A stretch of 54,886 nucleotides of DNA from Amycolatopsis orientalis DSM 43388 (GTDB lineage: Bacteria > Actinomycetota > Actinomycetes > Mycobacteriales > Pseudonocardiaceae), in the NCBI RefSeq assembly GCF_000411975.1, contig NZ_ASXG01000189.1, positions 1 through 54,886 on the forward strand, written 5' to 3'. Each line of letters opens with the position of its first letter. The first letter of the stretch is position 1. The notes beneath the pieces are model-generated. The model worked only from the letters and a program-made list of their open reading frames with translations, did no database searches and was not told the DNA's origin. Below, one piece after another: positions 41,080-49,503 of the stretch. A program made the position numbers and the translations under genes.

Positions 41080-42554
41080 CAGTCCTCGCGAGGGGCGAGG
41101 CTGCCGTCGGAATCGGACTGCTTGGTGCCCATGGCGTCCATCAGCTGGCGGGCGAGGCCGAGGCCCGTGCCGCCGAGGGAGAGCGCCTTGGTGAACATGT
41201 CCGACATCCCGTCCGCGCCGTTCAGGACCACCATGTGGTCGACATTGCCGAAGGCCTGCGCACCGGCTTCGACGATCTCCGGCCAGCGCTCGGCCAGCTG
41301 TTGTGCTACCACAGCCTCCTGGTTCTCCGCCAGTGCGGCCGCGCGCGCCTTGATCGCCTCGGCCTCGGCGAGCCCCTTCGCCTTCGCCGCTTCGGCTTCG
41401 GCCAGACCCTTGGCTTTCGCCGCTTCCGCGTCCGCGAGGCCCTTCGCCTTCGCCGCCGCCGCTTCCGCCTCGCCGGTGGCCTTCGTCGCACTCGCGCTGG
41501 CTTCCGCGCGGGCCTTCGTGGCCTGCGCCTCGGCCTCCGCCGCGGTCTTGACCCGGGTCGCGTCCGCGCCCGCCCGCAGCTCGGTTTCCTTCGCCTGTGC
41601 CTGCGCGCGGGCGATTTGCGCGTCACGTTCCGCGTCGGCCGTGGTGCGCGTTTCGTACGCCTTCGCGTCGGCCGGTTTGCGGACCTGCGACTGCAGCCGC
41701 TGCTCGGACAGCGCCGCCTCGAGTTCGGCCGCCCGCGTCTCCTGGACCACGACCTCCTGGCGCGCGGTCGCCTCGGCCAGCGGACCCGACTGGCTCGCCT
41801 TCGCCTTGGCCTGGTCCACCTCGGCCTGGTACCCGGCCTGCTGGATCTGGCTCTCCCGGATCGCGCCCGCCTTGCGCGCCGCGGCGATCTGCTCGGCCTC
41901 GGTGGCCTCCTGGTCGCGCTGCGCCTCGGCGATCCGCGCGGCGGCGGCGATCGCGGCCGCGTGCGGCTTGCCGAGGTTGACGATGTAGCCGGACTCGTCG
42001 TCGATCTCCTGGATCTGCAGCGAGTCCACGATCAGCCCGAGCTTGATCATCTCGGTCGCCGACGACTGGCGGACCTCGCCGGTCAGCGCGTCGCGGTTGT
42101 GGATCATCTCCTCGATGGTCAGCCCGCCCACGATCGAGCGCAGATGCCCGGAGAACAGCTCGTGGATGGTGTCGTTCATGCCCTTCTGCTGGTCCAGGAA
42201 CCGGCGGGCGGCGTTCGCGATCGAGGCGAAATCGTCGCCGACCTTGTAGATCACGACCGCGCGCACGGTGACCGGAAGACCCTGTTTCGTCACGCACGAG
42301 ACCTGCAGGTTCACCCCTCGGGTGTCCAGCGAAAGCCTGCGCGCGGTCTGGAAGCCGGGCAGCACGTTCACGCCGCGGCCGGTGACGATCTTGAACCCGA
42401 GGCTGTCGGCGGTCTCGCTGCGCTCGACCCGGACGCCCCAGCCGGAGATGATGAGCGCCTCGTTCGGCTCCGCCACCTTGTAGAGCATCCGCAGGAGCCC
42501 GAACAGCAGGATCACGGCCACGACCGCGATCACCACGATGACCCAGATTTCCAT
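41079..42554 (-). CDS. flotillin-like SPFH protein
   Basis: A 491-residue SPFH/Band 7 protein. An N-terminal membrane helix (IWVIVVIAVVAVILLFGLL) is followed by the SPFH domain (about 30-190: EPNEALIISGWG, VNVLPGFQTARRLSLDTRGVNL) and a long Ala/Glu/Lys/Gln coiled coil (about 200-430) in which an 11-residue unit AKAKGLADAEA is repeated three times. Such proteins organise membrane microdomains. It lies 66 bp after the NfeD-like gene, the usual partner of flotillins, downstream of pknL. Confidence 0.93.
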   Translation of the reverse strand: MEIWVIVVIAVVAVILLFGLLRMLYKVAEPNEALIISGWGVRVERSETADSLGFKIVTGRGVNVLPGFQTARRLSLDTRGVNLQVSCVTKQGLPVTVRAVVIYKVGDDFASIANAARRFLDQQKGMNDTIHELFSGHLRSIVGGLTIEEMIHNRDALTGEVRQSSATEMIKLGLIVDSLQIQEIDDESGYIVNLGKPHAAAIAAAARIAEAQRDQEATEAEQIAAARKAGAIRESQIQQAGYQAEVDQAKAKASQSGPLAEATARQEVVVQETRAAELEAALSEQRLQSQVRKPADAKAYETRTTADAERDAQIARAQAQAKETELRAGADATRVKTAAEAEAQATKARAEASASATKATGEAEAAAAKAKGLADAEAAKAKGLAEAEAAKAKGLAEAEAIKARAAALAENQEAVVAQQLAERWPEIVEAGAQAFGNVDHMVVLNGADGMSDMFTKALSLGGTGLGLARQLMDAMGTKQSDSDGSLAPRED

Positions 42555-42620
42555 AGCCCTCGCCGCACTTTCCGTATTCAGCTGGCACGGCGCTGAGGCG
42601 CCGTCAGCACTGCGACGCGG

Positions 42621-42830
42621 TCAAGCGCGCAACGGTTGCCACCTTTCCACGTAGACCGTGCGCGGGGGCTCGAAATCGACCACCAGGACGGGCGTGCCGA
42701 CGGCGAACGTGCTGTCCGGATCGGCCGGATAGGCGTAGAAGGCCTCGGTGCCGCCGCGGACGCTGAGCAGCACCTCGCCGATCAGGCCGGGCCCGACGGT
42801 GCCGGTCACCCGGCCGCGGCTGCCGATCAT
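42621..42830 (-). CDS. NfeD-like OB-fold protein (C-terminal domain only)
   Basis: A 69-residue protein: GSRGRVTGTVGPGLIGEVLLSVRGGTEAFYAYP and VGTPVLVVDFEPPRTVYVERW resemble the NfeD C-terminal OB fold, without the membrane or protease-like parts found in longer NfeD. The context, next to flotillin, supports the call. Its ATG overlaps the pknL stop by four bases (ATGA), tying the kinase to the flotillin genes. Confidence 0.75.
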   Translation of the reverse strand: MIGSRGRVTGTVGPGLIGEVLLSVRGGTEAFYAYPADPDSTFAVGTPVLVVDFEPPRTVYVERWQPLRA

Positions 42831-44848
42831 CCGCCGAACCCGCGGATCTTGACCTTGGTGCCCTTGGGCACGAAGGAGCCGGGGGCCGGGTCCTGCTGCA
42901 GGACGAAGTCGAACCCGCCGTGCCCGTGGCCGTTGCCGTTGCCGTCGCCCCCCTTGCGGTCGACGTCGAGCCCGGCCTGCTTGAGCAGGTCCGCGGCCTG
43001 GTCGAACGGGCGGTACCGGACGTCCGGCACCTGCACCGCGTTGGAGACGTAGACCTTGACCTTCTTGGTCCCCGGCGAGCCCGCGCCCGGATCGGTGCGG
43101 GTGACCGCGCCGGCGGGCACGGTCTGCGAGAACTCCTCCCCGCCGTCCTGCGGCTGGAACCCGGCGTCCCGCAGAAGCTGGAACGCCTCGTCCTTGGGCC
43201 GTCCGGTGACGTCCGGGACCGGCGGAAGCGGTTCCGGGCCCTTGGACAGCACCAGCGTGACCTGGCCGCCCACGTCCACCGGGGTCCCCGCCGCCGGGCT
43301 CACGCTCACGACGGTGCCCTGCGGCGCGGTGTCGCTGTACTCCGGCGTGCCCTGGACGACCGTGAGCTTCTGGTCCTGGATCGCCTTCGTGGCCGCGTCG
43401 AGCGAGGTGCCGGCGCGGATGTCCGGCACCTTCGGCTTGCCCTTCGACACCACCACGGACACGGTGGCGTCCTGGTCGAGCGTGGTGCCCGCGGCCGGGT
43501 CCACCTTGATCACCCGGTTGGCCTCGACGGTGTTGTCGAACTCCTGGCTGTAGCGCGGGTTCAGCTTCGCCGCGCGCAGCTGGTCGCCCGCCTCGGCCTG
43601 GGTCAGCCCGGCGAGCTTCGGCACCGTCGTGGTCGTGACCTTGGAATCGCTGAGGATGAACGCGAACGCGCCGATCAGCCCGCCGAGCACCAGCACCCCG
43701 GCGATCGCCAGCGCGATCAGCTTGCGCTTGTCGCGCGGTTTCCGCGGTTCGCCCGGCGCGGGCGGTCCGGCGGGCGGCGGTCCGGCCGGGGGCGGCGCGG
43801 CGGGCACGGCGCGGGTCAGCGCACGCGTGCCGCGCGGCCCGGAGACCGGCATGGTCTGCTGGCCCATCGGAACGTTCTGCTGGACGGCCGGCATGTTCGG
43901 GAGCGTGCGTTCGACATCGGACACGCGGTCGCCGTCCGGCGGCGGGGGCACCGGCACCGCGACCGGCTGCAGCCCCAGTTCGGCACGCGCGGCCTGCAGC
44001 TGCGCCAGGAACTCGCCCCCGTCGGCCGGGCGCTGCTCCGGGTCGCGGCGGGTGGCGCGCAGGATCAGGTCGTCGAGCACCGGAGGCAGGTCCGGCCGCA
44101 GCTCGCTCGGCCGGGGGACGTCGTCGTTCACGTGCCGGTAGGCGACCGAGATCGCGGTGTCGCCGGTGTAGGGCAGCCGGCCGGTGAGCATCTCGTACAG
44201 CAGGATGCCCGCCGAATAGACGTCGCTGCGGGCCGTGGTGTCGCCGGTGGCGACCTGTTCCGGGGCCAGGTAGCCGACGGTGCCGAGGATGACGCTCGAA
44301 CTCGTGGTGCCCGCGCTGGCGACCGCGCGGACCAGCCCGAAGTCGCCGACCTTGACCACGCCGCCGGCCAGCTGCCCGCTGCGGCCGATGAGCACGTTCT
44401 CGGGCTTGACGTCGCGGTGCACCAGCCCGGCGGCGTGCGCGGCGGCCAGCGCGGCCAGCACCGGCTCCGCGACGCTCAGCGCGAGCGAGACGTCCAGCTG
44501 GCCCTGCTCGTCCAGCAGGTCGCGCAGCGTGCCGCCGTTGACCAGCTCCATCACCAGGAACGCGAGCCCGGCGTCCTGGCCGGCCGGGGTGTCGAAGCCC
44601 TGGTCGTGCACCGCCACCACGTTCGGGTGATGCAGCTGGGCGGCCGAACGCGCTTCGCGCACGAACCGGTCGACGAACGACCGGTCGTCGGCGAACCGCG
44701 GATCCATGATCTTGATCGCGACCGCCCGGTCGAGGCGGGTGTCCAGGCCCTGGTACACGGCCGACATCCCGCCCCTGGCCAGCAGCCGGTCAACGCGGTA
44801 CCGGCGTTCGAGCAGGGCGCCGACGAGGCTGGGCTGGGTGCGCGTCAC
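42827..44848 (-). CDS. pknL: PASTA-domain Ser/Thr protein kinase (PknL-like)
   Basis: A 673-residue transmembrane kinase. The kinase domain (about 15-285) has LLARGGMSAVY, Lys46 in AIKIM, HRDVKPEN, DFG and APEQ; a Pro-rich juxtamembrane stretch (about 335-385) leads to one membrane helix (LIALAIAGVLVLGGLIGAFAFIL). Outside are four PASTA repeats (VPKLAGLTQAEA, VPDIRAGTSLDAA, VPDVTGRPKDEA, VPDVRYRPFDQA), which bind peptidoglycan. GTG 44848 is chosen; an upstream start adds 30 unconserved residues. It is divergent from an Rv2175c-like gene and lies near aroG, matching mycobacterial pknL (Rv2176). Confidence 0.93.
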   Translation of the reverse strand: MTRTQPSLVGALLERRYRVDRLLARGGMSAVYQGLDTRLDRAVAIKIMDPRFADDRSFVDRFVREARSAAQLHHPNVVAVHDQGFDTPAGQDAGLAFLVMELVNGGTLRDLLDEQGQLDVSLALSVAEPVLAALAAAHAAGLVHRDVKPENVLIGRSGQLAGGVVKVGDFGLVRAVASAGTTSSSVILGTVGYLAPEQVATGDTTARSDVYSAGILLYEMLTGRLPYTGDTAISVAYRHVNDDVPRPSELRPDLPPVLDDLILRATRRDPEQRPADGGEFLAQLQAARAELGLQPVAVPVPPPPDGDRVSDVERTLPNMPAVQQNVPMGQQTMPVSGPRGTRALTRAVPAAPPPAGPPPAGPPAPGEPRKPRDKRKLIALAIAGVLVLGGLIGAFAFILSDSKVTTTTVPKLAGLTQAEAGDQLRAAKLNPRYSQEFDNTVEANRVIKVDPAAGTTLDQDATVSVVVSKGKPKVPDIRAGTSLDAATKAIQDQKLTVVQGTPEYSDTAPQGTVVSVSPAAGTPVDVGGQVTLVLSKGPEPLPPVPDVTGRPKDEAFQLLRDAGFQPQDGGEEFSQTVPAGAVTRTDPGAGSPGTKKVKVYVSNAVQVPDVRYRPFDQAADLLKQAGLDVDRKGGDGNGNGHGHGGFDFVLQQDPAPGSFVPKGTKVKIRGFGG

Positions 44849-44940
44849 GGTGGGCAATCGTACGGAAGGCCGCGCGTGCGGGGGCGGGTCACCCGTGCGT
44901 ACCAGTGGGCCGGACGGGGGAATGTGGCACAGTGTCACGT

Positions 44941-45309
44941 GTGAGTGGGATTCCTGTCGCCGACGACATCCTCGACGCCGCGGTCGCGGTCAAGCCGTTG
45001 CCGGAGGTGACGGCCGCATTGGGCGTCTCTGCCAACAAGGTGCGCCAGATGCTGCGGGACGGCGAGCTGATCGCCGTCCGGCGCGAGGGCGAACTCTGCG
45101 TGCCCGCCGATTTCTTCGTGAAGGACGGCGTCGTCAAGGGGCTGGCCGGCACCATCACCGTGCTCGCCGACTCCGGGTTCAGCCGCACCGAGATGCTGCG
45201 CTGGCTCTTCACCGCCGACGACACGCTCCCGGGCACCACGCCGATCAACGCGCTGCGCACCAGCCACGGCACCGAGGTCAAGCGGCGCGCGCAGGCGATG
45301 GCGTTCTAG
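44941..45309 (+). CDS. Rv2175c-like winged-helix DNA-binding protein
   Basis: A 122-residue protein with a helix-turn-helix (LPEVTAALGVSANKVRQMLRDGELIAVRREGELCVPADFFV, about residues 20-60) and a C-terminal FSRTEMLRWLFTADDTLPGTTPINALRTSHGTEVKRRAQAMAF. It resembles M. tuberculosis Rv2175c, a PknL phosphorylation substrate that loses DNA binding when phosphorylated. It is divergent from the kinase, 92 bp away, as in mycobacteria. Thr residues in its N-terminal region cannot be matched with certainty to the mycobacterial phosphosite. Start GTG 44941. Confidence 0.9.
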   Translation: MSGIPVADDILDAAVAVKPLPEVTAALGVSANKVRQMLRDGELIAVRREGELCVPADFFVKDGVVKGLAGTITVLADSGFSRTEMLRWLFTADDTLPGTTPINALRTSHGTEVKRRAQAMAF

Positions 45310-45348
45310 GCCGTTCCCGCAGTGCTCCGGACGGGTGCGTCCACGCGG

Positions 45349-46524
45349 TCAGCCGGCCGACGCCGGGGAGCCCGGACGGAGTAGCTCCGTTCTGCCCGTC
45401 CACCACGGATGCGCGACCGCCGCGACCGCCTGCGTCCCCGCCGCCGCGGCCAATCCGGCGGCGGGGGACCAGGCCGCCAGCGGCCCGGCCACCGCGTTTC
45501 CCAATGCGATTCCGGCGATTTTGATGCTCGCCGCGGTGGTGAACACCTGCGCCCGCATTTCCGGCGGCGCTTCCCGGTGCCGCACCGCGAACAACGACGC
45601 CAGCTGGGGCCCTTCGCCGACCCCGGTGAGCGCGACCGCGGCGATCAGCAGCGCCGCGTTCGGCGCCACTGCCGCCCCGGCGAGGCCGATCCCGATGGCG
45701 ACGGTGCTCAATCGCACCGCGCGGTCCGGTGAATACGACCGTCGCGAAAGGGCCGCGTTCGCCAGCAAGGACGCGACGGACAATCCGACGAGCAACAACG
45801 TCCCGTATCCGGCGCTGCCGAATCGCTGCGCGCCGAGCACCGGATAGCAGACGAACGCCATCCCGATCCCGACGCACGACAACGTCGAGGTCGCGGTCGA
45901 CTGCCTCAACGCGGGATTGCGCACGAGAACGGTCGCCGCTTCGAAAAATCGCGTTCGCCGCCGTTCTCCGTTGCCGGGAAGCCGCCACGCGAACGGCGCC
46001 GCGATCAGCACCAGCACGCCAGCGGCGAGGACTGCTACCGGAGCTCCCGCCGCGGTGGCGAGCACCCCGGCAAGCCCCGGTCCGACCAGCGCTGCGGCAG
46101 TGAACGTCATCGCGTCCAGCGTGCTCGCCCGGCCGAGCTTCTCCGCTGGTACGAGCGCGGGCACCTGTGCCGTCCACCCGCCCCCGATCGCCGGGGCCAG
46201 CAACCCGGTCACCACCGCGATCCCGACTGCCAGCCCAAATGGCACCGCTCCGAACAACGCGGTGAGCGCGGCCAGTCCCGCCGCATACCCCGCCAACCCG
46301 ACCGCGAGGAGCCGGCCCGGCGTACGCGACCGGTCCAGGACCGCGCCCAGCAACGGTCCGCCCACCGCGGCCGCGATCGTGAGCCCGGCCAGCAATGCCG
46401 ACCCCGCGATCGCCCCCGACGCGCCCACGCCCAGCAGCAACACCGCCGGACCGGACAGCTCGTCGCCGGTCCGCGCGGCCGTCGCCCCAGCGAGATACGC
46501 GGAGAATCTGTAACGGCTTGCCAC
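45349..46524 (-). CDS. MFS-family exporter
   Basis: A 391-residue major facilitator protein with about twelve membrane helices and the usual loop motifs (LLGAVLDRSRTPGRLLAVG between helices 2 and 3). Size fits drug/metabolite exporters; the substrate is unknown. The GTG at 46524 lies seven bases after a TAACAT -10 on the minus strand, which decides this start over one 60 codons upstream. It is divergent from a CGNR regulator, 22 bp apart, with a palindrome spanning both promoters. Confidence 0.9.
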   Translation of the reverse strand: MASRYRFSAYLAGATAARTGDELSGPAVLLLGVGASGAIAGSALLAGLTIAAAVGGPLLGAVLDRSRTPGRLLAVGLAGYAAGLAALTALFGAVPFGLAVGIAVVTGLLAPAIGGGWTAQVPALVPAEKLGRASTLDAMTFTAAALVGPGLAGVLATAAGAPVAVLAAGVLVLIAAPFAWRLPGNGERRRTRFFEAATVLVRNPALRQSTATSTLSCVGIGMAFVCYPVLGAQRFGSAGYGTLLLVGLSVASLLANAALSRRSYSPDRAVRLSTVAIGIGLAGAAVAPNAALLIAAVALTGVGEGPQLASLFAVRHREAPPEMRAQVFTTAASIKIAGIALGNAVAGPLAAWSPAAGLAAAAGTQAVAAVAHPWWTGRTELLRPGSPASAG

Positions 46525-46540
46525 TGATGAGATGTTACAG
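46508..46540. promoter_or_regulatory. palindrome over the MFS/CGNR divergent promoters
   Basis: CTGTAAC at 46508-46514 and GTTACAG at 46534-46540, perfect 7-bp arms separated by 19 bases. The right arm overlaps both -10 boxes (TACAGT rightwards, TAACAT leftwards), so one bound regulator could shut both genes. Confidence 0.6.
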
Positions 46541-46546
46541 TGGCTT

Positions 46547-47095
46547 ATGCCTGGACCACAGCCGGATTTCGCGGGCCGCTCCGCCCGGGACGCGGTCCGT
46601 CGTGCGGTAGCACTGCTCGATGTGCTCCTGGTCGAGGATCCGTCGCCGGATTCGGTAGCCGCGGTGCTGGCCGAGCACGGAGAACCGCAAGTCCGGCTTT
46701 CCACGCGGGAGGTGGCCGAGCTGCGCGCCGCCGCCTGGAAACTCCGCGAGGTTTTCGCCGCGCCAGACGCCGCTTCGGCGGCCGAAGTGCTGAACGCCCT
46801 GTTCGCCGCCTACGCCGGACCTCCGCGCCTGACCGCGCACGACGAAAACTTCGGCTGGCACCTCCACGTCGACGCATCCGACGACGGACCGTGGGGCGCC
46901 TGGCTGATCACGTCCTCCGCGCTGGCCTTGGCCACTCTGCTGGCCGACCGCCAGAGCGTCCCCGGCGGCTTGTGCGCGTCGCCGTCGTGCGGGAAACCCT
47001 TCGCCCACCTCGGCGGGGGCAGCCAGCGCCGGTACTGCTCTTCCCGGTGCGCCACCAGGGAACGCGTCGCCGCGCACCGGGCCCGGTCGACCTGA
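46547..47095 (+). CDS. CGNR zinc-finger transcription regulator
   Basis: A 182-residue ABATE/CGNR-type protein. The N-terminal helical ABATE-like domain covers about 1-125, and the C-terminal zinc finger has Cys143, Cys148, Cys164 and Cys168 (LCASPSCGKPF, RRYCSSRCATRERVAAHR). Family members are stress- or ligand-linked regulators, often divergent from a transporter. TACAGT lies five bases before the ATG, suggesting a leaderless message and autoregulation through the palindrome at 46508. Confidence 0.85.
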   Translation: MPGPQPDFAGRSARDAVRRAVALLDVLLVEDPSPDSVAAVLAEHGEPQVRLSTREVAELRAAAWKLREVFAAPDAASAAEVLNALFAAYAGPPRLTAHDENFGWHLHVDASDDGPWGAWLITSSALALATLLADRQSVPGGLCASPSCGKPFAHLGGGSQRRYCSSRCATRERVAAHRARST

Positions 47096-47104
47096 CAGCC
47101 GGAG

Positions 47105-48031
47105 TCAGCGAGCGCGCCCCGGCCTGGAAGCCAGCGCGCGCCGCGCCAACGCGGGCAACGCGACCGCCAGCCGTCGCCCCTTGCCGACGACCGCGCGTCG
47201 GTTGAGCACGGCGTAATCCATCGCTTCGATCTCGTCGAGGATGCCTTCGTACAACGTGATCGCCGTCCGCACGCAAGGCCGAGACTCGGGCCGCAGCAAG
47301 GGAATCCCCGCCTCCGCCCGGCGATACACCGCGCGCGTCCGCGAAACCGCCACCGCCAGTGCCGCGCGCACCCGCGGATCCGGCCGGTCGCTCCGGCGCG
47401 CTTCCCGCAACACCGCCCGGTCGACCCCGAACGCCGCCAGTTCCTCGGTCGGCAGATACACGCGCCCGCGGTCGAGGTCCTCGCCGACGTCGCGCAGGAA
47501 ATTGGTCAGCTGGAACGCTTCCCCCAACGCCGCCGCGCTCGGTGCGGCTTCCTCCAGCGGCACGACGGTCCCGAACACCGGCAGCATCTGCAGCCCGATC
47601 ACGCAAGCCGAGCCGTAGATGTACTCGCCGAGGTCGGCGTACGTCGCGTACTCGGCGACCGTCAGGTCCATCCGCATGGAATGCAGGAACGCGTCCACGA
47701 GATCGCGCCGGATGTCGTAACGGCGCACGGTGTCCGCGAGGGCGGCGAGCACCGGATCGGCCGGGACGCTCCCGTCGTAAACCTCGTCGACGAGCCCGGC
47801 CACCTTGTCCAGCGCGACCGCCGGATCGGTGCCGGGCTCGGGGTTGTCGACCAGTTCGTCGGCCATCCGCGCGAAGCCGTACAGCGCGTGCGCGGCCGGT
47901 CTCGCCCGCGCCGGAAGCAGCCGCGTGGCCAGGAAAAACGTGCGGCCATGATAGGCGTTGATGCGGCGGCACTCCGCGTACGCGGCACGCAGCGCGGGCT
48001 CGGCGATGCCGGCCGCGTCCAGCTCGTTCAC
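47105..48031 (-). CDS. crtB: phytoene synthase
   Basis: A 308-residue squalene/phytoene synthase: DELVD at residues 58-62, RMDLTVAEYATYADLGEYIYGSACVIG, and the second acidic motif in NFLRDVGEDLDRGRVYLP. It joins two GGPP to phytoene. The GTG at 48031 gives a four-base GTGA overlap with the end of crtI, so it is the last gene of idsA-crtI-crtB. Confidence 0.95.
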   Translation of the reverse strand: MNELDAAGIAEPALRAAYAECRRINAYHGRTFFLATRLLPARARPAAHALYGFARMADELVDNPEPGTDPAVALDKVAGLVDEVYDGSVPADPVLAALADTVRRYDIRRDLVDAFLHSMRMDLTVAEYATYADLGEYIYGSACVIGLQMLPVFGTVVPLEEAAPSAAALGEAFQLTNFLRDVGEDLDRGRVYLPTEELAAFGVDRAVLREARRSDRPDPRVRAALAVAVSRTRAVYRRAEAGIPLLRPESRPCVRTAITLYEGILDEIEAMDYAVLNRRAVVGKGRRLAVALPALARRALASRPGRAR

Positions 48032-49503
48032 CGGCCGGTGATCCTTTCCGCGGCGAGCCGCCCGGAGATCAGCACCGGCGGGATGCCGACGCCCGGCGTC
48101 GTCCCGCACCCGGCGAGCACGACGTTTTCCGCCGCCTTCACCAGGTTCGCGGGCCGGAACGGGCCGGTCTGCGGGAACGTGTGCGCGAGCGAGAACGGGG
48201 TGCCCGCGGCCAGCCCGCGCGCCGCCCAGTCCGCCGGGGTCAGCTGTTCGTCCACCAGGTACTCGTCGCGGAATCCGGTGAGCCCGCGCGATTCCAGGGT
48301 CCGCAACAGTTCTTCGCGATAAGCCGGGCCGACGCGCGCCCAGTCGATCGGCCCGGTGGCCAGGTTCGGGGCCGGAGCGAGCACCGAGACGATCTCGCCG
48401 CCGTCGCCGGCCAGCGTCGGCTCGGTCGCGGTCGGGCGGGTGACCAGCAGCGACGGATCGCTCATCAGCTTGCCCTCGCGGACGATCTCGGCGAAGGTGC
48501 GTTCCCACGCCTCGCCGAAGAAGATCGTGTGGTGGTCCAGTTCCGGCCACGAACGGTCCGCGTGTCCGTGCAGCACGAAGGCTGACGGCGAGTACTTCAA
48601 CGGCAGCACGCGGCGAGGACGCGCACCGATCAGCCGGTACGCCGCTGAAAGCTCCGTCGCGAGCACCACGGCGTCGCACGCAATGCGCTCGCCCGAGCGC
48701 GTGCGTACCGCGCGTACGCGGGACGACACTCGCTCAAGCCACGCAGCTTCCGTACCGAACCGCAGTTCGGCACCAGCGTGCGTCGCGGCGTCAGACATCG
48801 CGCGCGCGATGGCGCCCATGCCGCCGCGCGGGTAGTACACGCCGCCGACGGTGTCCATGTACGCGATCACGCCGTACGCGCCGAGCGCACGCGTAGGGTC
48901 CAGACCCGCGTACAGCGCCTGGAAAGAGAAGAGCCGCCGTACGCGCTCGTCGCGCAAGAAGCTGGAGACGCGCGGCCCCAACCGGCCGAAGCCGCCCAAT
49001 GCGGCGAGCTTCACCAGTTCCGGTCGGAGAAGATCCAGCGGCGAATCGAAATTCGCGCCGATGAAGTGGTCCTTCTGCGCCGCGTACAGGTCGGTGAGCC
49101 ACCGCCGCAGCCGCCGGTAGCCGTCCGCCTCGGCGGGACCGGCGAACGACCGGATCTCGGCTTCCATCGCGTCGCCGTCGGTGTGCACGGCGAGCGTGCT
49201 GCCGTCGGCGAAACGGGCCCGATACGCCGGATCTAGCCTGGTCAGCGGCACAGTGTCGGCCAGCGATGCGCCGACCGCGTGCAAGGCTTCGTCCACCAGT
49301 TCCGGCATGGTCAGCACGCTGGCCCCGGTGTCGACCGCGTTCGCGCCGAAATCCTGCTGGCCGGCTCGTCCGCCGGGCATTTTCTGCTGTTCCAGCAGCG
49401 TCACCCGGCGTCCCGCGCCGAGCAGGTGCAGCGTCGCCGAAAGCCCGGCCAGCCCGGCGCCCACGACCACCACGTGGTCGGCGGGCCCGTTCACCGTCCG
49501 CAT
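48028..49503 (-). CDS. crtI: phytoene desaturase
   Basis: A 491-residue CrtI flavoenzyme with the FAD-binding VVVVGAGLAGLSATLHLLGAGRRVTLLE, PGGRAG, and the C-terminal ENVVLAGCGTTPGVGIPPVLISGRLAAERI. It introduces double bonds into phytoene, giving neurosporene, lycopene or more depending on the enzyme. ATG at 49503; its first base overlaps the idsA stop. No lycopene cyclase or later tailoring gene is in the window. Confidence 0.95.
   Translation of the reverse strand: MRTVNGPADHVVVVGAGLAGLSATLHLLGAGRRVTLLEQQKMPGGRAGQQDFGANAVDTGASVLTMPELVDEALHAVGASLADTVPLTRLDPAYRARFADGSTLAVHTDGDAMEAEIRSFAGPAEADGYRRLRRWLTDLYAAQKDHFIGANFDSPLDLLRPELVKLAALGGFGRLGPRVSSFLRDERVRRLFSFQALYAGLDPTRALGAYGVIAYMDTVGGVYYPRGGMGAIARAMSDAATHAGAELRFGTEAAWLERVSSRVRAVRTRSGERIACDAVVLATELSAAYRLIGARPRRVLPLKYSPSAFVLHGHADRSWPELDHHTIFFGEAWERTFAEIVREGKLMSDPSLLVTRPTATEPTLAGDGGEIVSVLAPAPNLATGPIDWARVGPAYREELLRTLESRGLTGFRDEYLVDEQLTPADWAARGLAAGTPFSLAHTFPQTGPFRPANLVKAAENVVLAGCGTTPGVGIPPVLISGRLAAERITGR

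Noticed and set aside
41400..41470. 33-bp repeats in the flotillin gene as a mobile or CRISPR-like array
   Set aside because: They are in-frame coiled-coil repeats (AKAKGLADAEA) of the flotillin protein.
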